64,000 nt of DNA. It comes from Rugalucina vietnamica (lineage: Eukaryota; Mollusca; Bivalvia; Lucinida; Lucinidae). Every line of letters begins with the position of its first letter. Position 1 is the stretch's first letter. This document shows, piece by piece, positions 35,401 through 44,296 of this stretch. A program made the position numbers and the translations under genes. The notes below the pieces were generated by a model. That model did not search any database and was not told where the DNA came from. It saw nothing but the letters and a program-made list of their open reading frames with translations. The stretch covers positions 59,327,817-59,391,816 of the forward strand of contig OZ024872.1 of the NCBI GenBank assembly GCA_964017185.1. Reading direction: 5' to 3'.

Positions 35401-35739
35401 AATTTCAATTTAGGTGCAAGTTACAATCCAATGAATCAATCATTGCCGTGTGATACTTCATTAGTGAGTCTTAAAAACCTAATAAATTCCGACCTTATGT
35501 ATGACGGAACAACAATGAATTTTCACAGAAAAGAATTCCAATGTAACTTTCCTGTAATTGGATTAGAGTGCTCAATAAATGAAGAAGAAATTACTTTGAG
35601 AAATCTATTTCCAGTGTTTAGCAAACATGATGTCAGGGAGACGACTCTTACAAACCTTCATGTGAAAAGAAGATACAGCGTAGATAGTGCTATTACAGTA
35701 GGCAAAAATGAGATACAGACATTTCATCTGAATTCTTGA
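32497..35739 (+). CDS. MAN2A-like: Class II alpha-mannosidase (GH38, Golgi type), single exon
   Basis: A 1080-residue type II membrane enzyme, expected to trim alpha-1,3/1,6 mannose from N-glycans in the Golgi lumen. It has a short cytoplasmic tail, a membrane anchor (about 9-27), a stem region with N-glycosylation sequons near 71-78, a GH38 catalytic domain (about 113-445), a middle domain (about 448-535) and a C-terminal beta domain. The zinc ligands known from fly Golgi mannosidase II fit H123, D125, D237 and H514 (in HHDAITGT); the acid/base fits GDDF at 368-371. Other conserved blocks are IDPFGHS and HYTCGP. The usual HNDPGW motif reads HVDAGW here, with the zinc-binding H and D kept. 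The length is near that of MAN2A1/2. The whole protein lies in one exon, unlike the multi-exon vertebrate genes. A retrocopy or an intron-poor mollusc paralogue would both fit. The ATG is the first in frame and opens the anchor. The paralogue (2A1, 2A2 or lineage-specific) is undecided. Confidence 0.95.
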   Translation: MKFQERLAMVSTAGFLTIIYLLLVYSQGVVQDWSIDLHPGRHRRALSAEYEMEDMLWTQSHGSKSCSKSNWNNSNSTISTLLLPEKTNFKIYSNKQYSMPHPSIEEILTKTDRVDVIILPYSHVDAGWLRTIEDYYVYNVRSILNNMVDKLKQYKDMTFVWAETVFLSMWWNELEDDVKLQVRRLIQRGQLEIVSGGWIMADEATTHYISIIDQLSEGHRWVMEHLNTKPVNSWVIDPFGHSGTMPYFWNKAGMENMVVQRVHQAIKATLAAQNSLEFMWRQFWDEYGKNDMLCHIMPYIFYGLHYTCGPKKQICAMYDYGQSRLKNENFTGKIVTDENVETQARFLYEQYKLKASLFKYNTVLVPIGDDFRFDKDTEWDLHYTNYKKLMKYINSKPEWNMNVKFGTLKDYFDKIRKEEKLMSKQRIKNSFPVLNGDFFPYSDMDSEYWTGYYSTRPFGKQLSRDLESSLRIADILDAFAYAHYSKLDIAYEGYHEVAAKLQGARHNLGLFLHHDAITGTSKPHVVFDYENKLLSAFNDTQDAIKIATQTLLSNGKMQNHIILNSDTTRTDPFTPSYKKVIQVKEKGTKIILVNSIAQKRTEYVRVLVDSFSIEIRNSKHESIPFQINPVFKDNDVIKRDEFEIVFLAHLPPLGIDTYTIHKVKKLEYGSWAAVTTYNVEQDIPEGLGFYSYTPRPEDSKNIFIENSFIKAAFDRKTGLLKHVYDHKVEKGSEIKLQFMAYKSHASGAYLFYPSSTANNILGTIPKIRLIKGLYMEEIRVDYDFLTHSVKLYDTLNAQGKGLHIENKIDMTVGDMRNTEVIMRFESDLKNKEGSFYTDQNGYQLIGRLTDSGRRIEANYYPVTSMALLEDSSRRLVLHMKQSHGAASLKQGWLEVMLDRQVLMDDKRGLGEGVWDNRPTVSQFVLQVEHKDRLEAVNDLRFTHPSLLSLIQNEWLQQPIPVLYYASKDNFNLGASYNPMNQSLPCDTSLVSLKNLINSDLMYDGTTMNFHRKEFQCNFPVIGLECSINEEEITLRNLFPVFSKHDVRETTLTNLHVKRRYSVDSAITVGKNEIQTFHLNS

Positions 35740-35889
35740 TGAATATTTTATGAGTTAGCGTTATAAGTAACAGTAGTTGTGGAATCAATGAAATTATTCG
35801 CCTGTTAAGACAGAATTCTGTAAAAGTGTAGGTGTAAGTTGCATGCAGTAATGCGCACTATCTATAAGACAATGCAACTAAAAACAGCT

Positions 35890-35995
35890 TAAATCTATGT
35901 TTGTGTTGAGGCTTTACGTCCCAGTCAACAATTTTTCAGTCATGTCGGGATGGAGCCAACGCTTCCTGGGTTTGCTTCAATCTTTCGTTCTAATA
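35890..35995 (-). repeat. 3' part of a SINE, minus strand
   Basis: In reverse it matches the tail of the SINE at 58340-58550 (cccaggaagcgttggctcc and ttaagcctcaacacaaac types). The tRNA head is missing. Confidence 0.6.
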
Positions 35996-36272
35996 TTGGG
36001 TTTACATTGTCCTTAAATATTAGTGAAAAATTAAAGTTACCAGAGTAAAGTAATTCAGGCTATTAGGCTATAAGATTGAATGTACAATTTCTGTAATAAC
36101 ATGCAAAAACATTCATTGGTTAATTTTAAGTTCTTGTTGGTTTTCTTCACATGGCTTTAACAAGTTTTGATTAAAATAACGATGATGATAATTGTAAACC
36201 TTTAATTGCACCCTGAAACTATATAACAGATAAATTTTGAGAAGCTCTTTCGATCCGAGCGCTATTAAAGTC

Positions 36273-36278
36273 AATAAA
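36273..36278 (+). terminator. Candidate polyadenylation signal of the mannosidase
   Basis: AATAAA about 535 bp after the stop codon, the first clear one I noticed. Weak evidence on its own. Confidence 0.3.
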
Positions 36279-36509
36279 ACTGACCATTACTATATTAAGA
36301 CAGAAATGTTAAAGTGCATCAGACTTCTGGACTCTGTTCACTCGAGTTAATACCATTAGGCTGAGGGCTTAAGATGTTCCTGGCAGTTAAGGTTATTAAA
36401 TTCACACCATGGAAATACGGTCTGTCACCAAGACATATGGCTTTGTGTGCCAATCAAGATCTCTATCTTCTATCATTACGAAATTTTGCCCATGCAATAT
36501 TGAACTTTA

Positions 36510-36725
36510 AAAAATGAAAATTTCAGTAGAAAAAAAAATGTTTTTTTTTTTTTTTTTTTTTTTTTTTCCCAAAACAATGACTCGCAGAGGTGGTTCTAAC
36601 GAGTACCTACAATCTAGGCTTTGGAGCAAAAATAAGAAAAATATGTATACCCCTGCAAACCTGTTTCACTATATAAAAGTGGGGTTTAAGGGGGTATTTA
36701 TTTCACGGATATGTTTTCCTGGTGT
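36510..36725. repeat. Foldback Q element
   Basis: It carries the Q hallmarks: ggtggttctaacgagtacc, then gcaaaaataagaaaaatatg, then gtatacccctgc. A 28 T run at 36540-36567 has replaced part of the left arm. Confidence 0.7.
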
Positions 36726-36818
36726 GTTCAAGAGCATTTATAGGTGTAAAATGAACTGACATACGAGAAATCTGAAATTAAAAACCCATACTGGCTGTGT
36801 CATCACGTTTTAACATGT

Positions 36819-37052
36819 GAGCCGCCTCGTGGGAAAACCAACAATGTGGTTTCCGACCAGATCCGACATAAACCGACCTGTACAGTCACAGAAAAGAGCT
36901 AGAAGCTTGAAATTTGGGATTTAAGTGGAAGAGGAACTGTACTATCCGAGTAGCGAAAACAAAGGCGCTGATCAGCTTCGCAGTTACTGCGAAGCTGATC
37001 TGCGCCTTTGTTTTCGCCTAGGCAGATTGTTGGTTTTCCCATGTGGCGGCTC
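36819..37052. repeat. Foldback P element
   Basis: Complete copy: inverted ends gagccgcctc...ggcggctc and a central near-perfect palindrome (gctgatcagcttcgcagtta and its inverse). The frame 36899-37093 (-) is a repeat translation. Confidence 0.9.
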
Positions 37053-37109
37053 ATGTCTGTTTTAACAAACTTTGTATGTATACCTTCTGACACTCCAGTT
37101 TAATATAAC

Positions 37110-37170
37110 AAAAACTGAGACAGTTCTAACATGTAGCCACAATCTACATTTTGAAGCAAAAATAAAGAAA
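37110..37170. repeat. Q-element fragment
   Basis: A short piece with cagttctaacatgtagccac and gcaaaaataaagaaa. Confidence 0.5.
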
Positions 37171-37540
37171 GTACACGCATGCGTGTATCAACATTTTGCA
37201 CCAAAATCTGCCAGTTTTGAAGCTTTTAATTTCAGTGTATAAAAACAGACATTTTTACTCATAAATATTAGAGGTTCAGAGACTTTTAGCAAGCATTGAG
37301 CAGTTTTACCTGAGTAACATATAACATTCATCACCAGACCAAAAATAAATTTTCAAAAAGTAAGGTAGCTTGCGTTGTCAGCAAATCTATAAGTTTTGCT
37401 TTTCTAAATCTGGATACTCATATTTCATAAAGAAACAAGAGCTTAATTGTTTGGGCTAAACTCGGAGAATTGGCTTTTTGGAGGCTAAAAAACGTCTGCG
37501 CATTCTGTTTGTTTGTTCTAGGAAAATTAATGGTAAATAT

Positions 37541-37774
37541 GAGCCGCCTCATGGGAAAACCAACAATCTGCATAGGCGAAAACAAAGACGCAGATCAGCT
37601 TCGCGGTAACCGCGAAGCTGATCAGCGCCTTTGTTTTCGCTACTCGAATAGTACAATTCATCCTCTACTTACATCCGAAATTTCAAACTTCTAGCTCTTT
37701 CCTGTGCTTGTACAGGCTGGTTAGTGTCGGACCTGTTCGGAAACCACATTGTTGGTTTTCCCACGAGGTGGCTC
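37541..37774. repeat. Foldback P element
   Basis: Complete copy, with its arms in the opposite order to 36819-37052; atat stands at both edges. The central hairpin is a perfect inverted repeat around gcggtaaccgc. Confidence 0.9.
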
Positions 37775-38063
37775 ATATCTTGGCATGTCAAGGTATGATA
37801 ACTGTAGAAAAATGCAACTTTTGAGCTTGGAAATTATGATGAAATAAACTAGATGTGCATTTTGCTGATAAAATTATACTTAAGCTATAAAATTCTACTT
37901 AATCATGCAGTCAGGATTCTTAGATTACTAAGTATGAAAACTGTCAACACATCATTCATTTGATTTGCACTGACATATCCAATGTGTGATGCACAGTTTT
38001 AGTCTGGCACTGCATATTTATATGCATGACTCACACATCTCATTTCTACCCCATTAAAATTAT

Positions 38064-38260
38064 GAGCTGCATCGTGAGAAAACAGGTCTTTGCGGTTTCC
38101 CACAAACTGGTCTGTACAGCCAGAGAAGAGCTAGAATCTTGAAATTTTGGGTATAAGTAGAGAATGAGGTGTACTATTGTAGCGAAAACAAAGGCGCTGA
38201 TGAGCTGTGCAGTTACTGCGCCTTTGTTTTCGCAAAGGCAGTTTTCTTATGATGCGGCTC
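38064..38260. repeat. Diverged P element
   Basis: It begins gagctgcatcgtgag and ends gatgcggctc. The right half of the central palindrome is deleted. Confidence 0.75.
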
Positions 38261-38349
38261 ATATTTTATACTGTATAGAATATTGTAGCTATACTTTGAG
38301 AATTGTGTCAGATTTTGTTTATGGACAACTTTTGCTACTGTTACCCCTC

Positions 38350-38626
38350 ATCACGAAAACATCTCCGTGTAATGTATACCCCCTTGAACCCCACTTTTAT
38401 ATAGCAAAACTGGGGTATACAGGTGTTCACCTATTTTTCTTATTTTTGCTCCAAAACATATATTGTGGGTACTCGTTAGAACCGCCTCGGCGAGGCGGTT
38501 CTAACGTGTACCCACAATCTATGTTTTGAGCAAAAATAAGAAAAATATCAAAATTTTTCAGTTGAAAATTTTTCAATTTTTAAAGCTGAAGAAATCTCTA
38601 ATCATTGTATGGGCAAGTTTTCGTAA
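38350..38626. repeat. Foldback Q element
   Basis: Complete, with a central perfect hairpin gaaccgcctcggcgaggcggttc and arms carrying acccacaat and gcaaaaataagaaaaat on the right against attttt...ttgctcc on the left. Confidence 0.85.
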
Positions 38627-38732
38627 TGTCATATTTTACTGTCATACACTGCTTGACACTTCTATCACCATTTACATTTTCATCAATGAAATGAAAACTA
38701 ATGAACCTTTTCAATGAAATTTCACTATATTT

Positions 38733-38966
38733 GAGCCGTCTCGTGGGAAAACCAACAATGTGGTTTCCGAACAGGTCCGACACAAATCAGGCTGTACAGT
38801 CTAAGAAGCAGGCTAGATGCTTGAAATTTTGGATTTAGAAAGTAGAGGAAGTGTACTTTCCGTGTAGCGAAAACAAAGGCGATGATCAGCTTCGCGGTTA
38901 CCGCGAAGCTGATCTGCGTCTTTGTTTTCGCCTATGCAGATTGTTGGTTTTCCCATGAGGCGGCTC
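38733..38966. repeat. Foldback P element
   Basis: Complete copy with an intact central palindrome (cagcttcgcggttaccgcga). Confidence 0.9.
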
Positions 38967-39309
38967 ATTTATTGTAATCATTTTCAGCTAATTTCATAAA
39001 GCCCGTGTCCATTATTGACTTGTGCTGCTGTTTGTGACTTAATCTTGAAAATTTCTGATTGTACCATTTCCTTATCATTGCCTACTTTTACTTTTTAATA
39101 GTAAGAAAAAAAATGTTTCTTTAATTACTGTAACAATTACCTTTTAATAAATTTGTTCAAATTTTAGTTAAAAAAGTTAGTGAAGTTTATTTTTGATGAT
39201 CAAAAATGTGTTATGAATATTTGATAGAAGTGCAAAGTATGGTAGATTACATTGTTCATAGATACTGTACAAGCATTCATAGATACTGCCATGTGTCCAG
39301 CAAACATTA

Positions 39310-39600
39310 CCATCAGGAAAACATGTCAGTGTAATGTATACCCCCTTAAACCCCACTTGTATATAGAAAAACTGGGTATACAGGGGTATACCTATTTTTC
39401 TTATTTTTGCTCCAAAACATAGATTGTGGGTACTCGTTAGAACCGCCTCGCCGAGGCGGTTCTAACGTGTACCCACAATCTATGTTTTGAGCAAAAATAA
39501 GAAAAATATCAAAATTTTTCCAGTGAAATTTTTCATTTTTTACAACCAAATAATTTTCTGTATATTGCATGGGCGTGTTTTCGTAATGACTATCTGAAGA
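39310..39600. repeat. Foldback Q element
   Basis: Complete, close to 38350-38626. The central hairpin gaaccgcctcgccgaggcgg is perfect. The frame 39346-39603 (-) is the repeat itself. Confidence 0.85.
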
Positions 39601-40144
39601 CATGTGAACATACTCGTATACTGCTATTTAGGCAGACAAAGTGATTGGGAATGGTAAGTAAGGCAAATTCCTTTGACAGAGGCTGTATAGACTATGTCCT
39701 GTTTTGTGACGTACATTGCCTATGCAAACATAAACAAATGCACTGTGTGGGTGGTTTGAATTTTGTGCAAGCTGGCTATACCAAGCTATCTCAGTTTACT
39801 TACATTTCATTTGGATGCAAACAGAATTTAATTCATTCTTAAACAATATATTAATATATTTTACTGTTGTAAATAATAATATTGTACTATTGTATTTGTA
39901 AATAATGCGTATTGTTATATATAAAGGAGGTATATATCTTTTTCCCTGAAACAAACACTTGTAAATACTAAAAATTAGACAAAAGAAATAGCAAATTATC
40001 TCTCGCATGCTGAATACCAACTACCATGGCCTTTATTATTCATTAGATTTTACTCTATTTGAAGATAAAAACAGTAATGATTCTTTCCTTGACATGAAAT
40101 TTCAGCTTTCTTACATGTCATTGTAGAGCCTGGTTTATATCAAT

Positions 40145-40345
40145 AATTACAAAAGTATGCCCATGCAATAAACCAAGATTGTTATGAAAAATGAAAATTT
40201 TCAGTGAGGCAGTTCTAACCAGTACCCATAATCTGTCTGAAAAAAAAAAAAATAAGAAAAATAGGTATACCCCTGCAAACCCTAATTTTACTATATAAAA
40301 GTGGGGTTTGATGGTGTATACATTTCACGGACTTGTTATCCCGAT
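40145..40345. repeat. Q element, one arm
   Basis: It runs from ggcagttctaaccagtaccc to gtatacatttcacggacttg. The opposite arm is short or missing. Confidence 0.65.
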
Positions 40346-40679
40346 GGAACTGGGAAATCCCTGAATACAAGTTATCTCATTATGTGGCTCATAGGATGTC
40401 ATTGACAGCAGAAGAAGCTAATGAATAAAAGGGCCGTTTCTTGTTCTTTTTTAAACATACTTGTACTTTTTGTACTTAGACCATTCCACCATTAGTGAAG
40501 AAAAAACATTTTGAAGAACTTTTGTTGACTGCAATGCTGGAATAAAATGTCAAGTTACAGTGCATAATTTGCAGTTCTAAAAATTAAGATGGAAGTATGG
40601 TAAATGTTATTTTAAGCTATAAATGTTACAACACACACTAATGCATTTACAACAAAATTTGTATAGATTTGATTATGTT

Positions 40680-40790
40680 TTGTTTTTATTTGATTTGTTG
40701 CTGAATGTCCCAGTCAACAGCTAAGGTAAAGTCGGGATGTGGCCTCTATGTTACTTCTACCCTGCATTGGGGATGTAATGATATCTGCCA
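40680..40790 (-). repeat. Degraded SINE 3' fragment
   Basis: gtcccagtcaacagctaagg followed by gtcgggatg resembles the reversed tail of the 58340 SINE. Confidence 0.4.
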
Positions 40791-40951
40791 TGTGTTTTAA
40801 AATATAACTACCCAATGCTTATGTATGAATGGTTTATCCTTAACTTCTTTCTGAGCTGGCTCAGACTTTCTATGTCGTTAACTAGCTCTGCCTGGAGGCA
40901 CAAGCAGCCTGTTTGTCTCTCAGCCCCTATGAGTGGGGGCATCAATTATAT

Positions 40952-41165
40952 GAGCCGCACCATGAGAAAACCAACAATCTGCATATGCAAAAACAAAGAC
41001 GCAGAAGCTTTGAGGTTACCCGCCTTCGTTTTTGCTACACAGATAGTATGCTAATCCAAAATTTCAAGCTCCTAGCCTACTTCTGTGACTGTACAGCCTG
41101 ATTTGTGTCGGGGCTGTTTGTAAACCACACTAAACCACACTGTTGGTTTTCTCACGAGACGCCTC
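40952..41165. repeat. Diverged P element
   Basis: The ends are recognisable (gagccgcaccatgag and acgcctc); the central palindrome is decayed. taaaccacac is duplicated near the right end. Confidence 0.75.
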
Positions 41166-41251
41166 ATATGAATATCAGAAAAAATGTATTTCAAAGAATA
41201 TTTCCAGCAGTGACAGCTTATACATGCTTATTACAGGAGTAAATGAAATAT

Positions 41252-41485
41252 GAGCCTGTGCGTGAGAAAACCAACAATTTGGGTTTTGACCAGGTCCGAC
41301 ACAAATCCAGGTGTACAGTCACAGAAGATGGTTAGAGGCTGGAATTTTTGGATTTAGAAAGAAGAGGAATTCTACTATCTGTGTCACAAAAACAAAGGCG
41401 CTGATCAGCTTCGCAGTTACTGCGAAGCTGATCTGCGTCTTTGTTTTCCCCTATGCACATTGTTGGTTTTCCCATGCGGCAGCTC
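41252..41485. repeat. Foldback P element
   Basis: Nearly complete, with an intact central palindrome around 41400-41435. Confidence 0.85.
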
Positions 41486-41555
41486 ATATGAAATGTAGTA
41501 CATACTTTAGTTTTGTCCCTCCAATTCATCCCTGTTAAGAAATAAAAGTTACTTC

Positions 41556-41784
41556 TGTGCGTGAGAAAACCAACAATGTGGTTTCCGACCAGGTCCGACA
41601 CAAACCGGCCTGTACAAGCACAGAAAAGAGCTAGAAGCTTGAAATTTCCGATTTAAGTAGAGGAGCAATTGTACTATCCCAGTAGCGAAAACAAAGGCGC
41701 TGATCAGCTTCGCGGTTACCGCGAAGCTGATCTGCGTCTTTGTTTTCGCCTATGCAGATTGTTGGTTTTCTCATGAGGCGGCTC
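41556..41784. repeat. P element, left end truncated
   Basis: It starts inside the left end (gcgtgagaaaacc) and ends normally at ggcggctc. The central palindrome is perfect. Confidence 0.85.
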
Positions 41785-42179
41785 AAATGTACTTGTCTGC
41801 TGTATTTATGTGTATGTGATTTGTCAAATGAAAATACAGGAGATGTAATATTTGAATATTTAACTATGTGTATGTTTTCTTGTTCTGTTCAAGTGCAAGC
41901 TATACTGTACATTAATTTAATTTTGTTCTTTCAATGAAAAATAAACAGAATGCTTCATCAATCTTTCCAATTTTAACATTTGATGTTAATATGAGAATGA
42001 AGCTCTTTGTATGTATGACTGTATGATTTGAAATAAAGAAAACAATTATATGCTTTTTGTGGGTCTTTTCTTTTAATGCCATAAAAGTCTAACTAAGGGT
42101 GGTACATCAGTTCAGTTTCCTTAATAATAAGTGTGTAGCTGGTCTGACTTGTGCTTTGCCAATAAAGCTATGAAAATCT

Positions 42180-42620
42180 GCTTTCAAAGCCCATGGCCTC
42201 GACCTCAAGGCCACTCATAGGGTACACAATGGTAACACATAAAACTTCAGACCAATATCTAACAACAGCCAAAGTATCAAGTTAGTCCATCCACATGTTC
42301 TATAAACTTTAACTAAAAACTTTAGCATAAAATTTCAAAGCACATGACCTTGACCTCAAGGTCGCTTAACTGGGTTGCTATGGTGCAGCATCAAACTTCA
42401 CACCAATATCTAACAGGAGGCATATTATCAATTAGATCCATCCACATGTTCGAGAGATATAAAGTTCCAAAAACTTTAGCCAAAAACATAAACAAACTTT
42501 CAATGTCTGTGACCTTGATTTCAAGGTCACCCAGGTGGGTCAGGATAGAAAATCATAAAACTGCAGACCAATATCTAACAACATGCATAATATCAACTTC
42601 ATTCATCAAGAGATATAGAC
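42180..42620. repeat. Tandem repeats with TGACCTCAAGGTCA-type palindromes
   Basis: Three diverged monomers of about 150-165 bp (near 42185, 42335 and 42500). Each has a block like gaccttgacctcaaggtc followed by aaacttcacaccaatatctaac. The family is related in style, but not obviously in sequence, to the H repeats. Confidence 0.7.
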
Positions 42621-43183
42621 TTATATAAAAATTATAACCACAAACTTAAACCATTTGTGCAATGCAGACACAGACTTGGACACCGGGGTGAGTGCAACAT
42701 CTCTTCCCGTTCTTTCCTATAGGCAAGCTAAAAACTATTTTGATTTGAGATGTCTCATTTATTTAACATTTATTCGTGTGAAGAATTTGAAAAGTTTTGG
42801 TCAAATTGTTTTTCTTCATTTTTTCAAGATATGTGCCCGAACACAACCACCCCAAATATTTGCTATAAGACAGAAAATTTCACCACAAAAATGAATCTTT
42901 GCGTGAAAAGGTTAACACCCAAAGAGATCTCTATTAGACTTTTAGAAGCATAACAAAAGTGTATATTGGGTACCAAAGAGCCCCTAGAAGGATATTTAGA
43001 CACATTAGGATATAAATTTTGGCAATATTTGCCAGAATCTTTAAAAGAGACATTAGTTTTCCAAGAATTAAGGGGTCTAGGATAGTGGGATCCCCTCTCT
43101 GCTGGTATGCTCTAGTTATATCAATTCTTTCGAGTAATCAATACTTTCTTTAAATTTTTCGCAAATTTTAGATACGGCAGACA

Positions 43184-43425
43184 CTGAGGTTATAAAACTT
43201 TTTTCAAGCTCAACTCAGCTGAGCATAAAATTTAAGGTGCTCATAATTACTAAAATAACCAAAATTGGTTGAAATTTCAGGTTCAGATTACCAAAGCCTG
43301 TAATTTATCCTGCTGATAAATGTTAAAATGCCAACAATTGTTGGCATTTTAACATTTATCAGCAGGATAAATTTTAGTCTCAGCAGAGTTGAGCATGAAA
43401 AAAGTTTTATTACCTCTGAACCAGG
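43184..43425. repeat. MITE-like inverted repeat with a 72 bp perfect palindrome
   Basis: 43302-43373 is a perfect palindrome centred between 43337 and 43338 (caacaattgttg). Outer arms pair imperfectly: gaggttataaaactttttt against aaaaaagttttattacctc, and ctcaactcagctgag against ctcagcagagttgag. Confidence 0.85.
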
Positions 43426-43474
43426 TCCCCCACAGGAAGAATGATAAACAAGAACTAGAGCAAGATTTAACTGT

Positions 43475-43480
43475 TTTATT
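43475..43480 (-). terminator. Candidate ACTR10 polyadenylation signal
   Basis: AATAAA on the minus strand about 715 bp beyond the ACTR10 stop. Weak. Confidence 0.25.
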
Positions 43481-43763
43481 TACATATTGCACTTAACACT
43501 TTACCATACGCTAGCTGGGTAATGAAATTTCATATCAAATGTTAGCAAGTTACAACCGTACCAAAGAAAGCCCAGAACCGAACACCAACATAATGAATCT
43601 GGCCAAGAATCTAGCTGGTTTCATCATAACAGTGAAACCTGTTGATAAATTCAAACAATTGTTTTGTTCTAAAACCATTTTCTCTCTCTCTTTTTTGGTG
43701 ATTAATCAAGCCAGTTAGCAGTTTTCAGTAATAAGGTGCTATAGTCACTGTCACTGATATTAA

Positions 43764-44037
43764 ACTGGGGCCAGTTGTTCAAAACTTTGTTAGCTTAAAG
43801 TAACGTCATAGTTAAGACCTCAACTCCTTAAGTAAATGCAGACTACATAAGCAAATGCACTGTTATTTTTGTTGACAAAATGTGAGAATCCTTTCAACAA
43901 AAATAACAGTTTGTTGATAAAATGTGAGATTCTCACATTTTTCAACAAAAATAACAGTGTATTTGTAATATTGCTATTTGAAATTTTAACGAATCGTTAG
44001 CTAACAACATCATTAATTTGGAACAACTGGCCCCAGT
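43764..44037. repeat. MITE with actggggccagttgttc ends
   Basis: The 17 bp terminal inverted repeat actggggccagttgttc is perfect with gaacaactggccccagt. Inner caacaaaaataacag blocks are also inverted. It ends about 155 bp beyond the ACTR10 stop codon, so it lies in the 3' UTR or downstream flank. Confidence 0.85.
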
Positions 44038-44192
44038 ACTATAGCGTTTGAACATCTCCATCCTGGTTTGATCCACTAACCACTATTTCTCCCCGCTCCC
44101 TTACAGCATTTTACACCTTCAGAAAAAGTCAAAAAGATATAACATGTATGTGGAGATTCAATAACAATCAATTGACGGTTTTTTCCTGTGAA

Positions 44193-44296
44193 TTATTCTA
44201 TAATAGTACACCAGTCTGGTAATTTTCCAGTCTCTATGTACGTGTCCCGACTCACACTTTTACTTGGCAGTGTCTCTAGAGCCCCATATAATGCAC
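44193..44296 (-). CDS. ACTR10: ACTR10 last exon
   Basis: Follows a ttattttcag acceptor. It completes the GG of the AWLGG block, then reads ALYGALE...GKLPDWC and a TAA at 44195-44193. Confidence 0.9.

Noticed and set aside
36899..37093. 64 aa frame with [16 protein letters not shown]
   Set aside because: Translation of a P foldback element; near-identical frames occur in many P copies on both strands.
36510..41784. CRISPR array
   Set aside because: Repeats are long, diverged, in both orientations and with irregular spacing, in animal DNA; they are foldback transposons.
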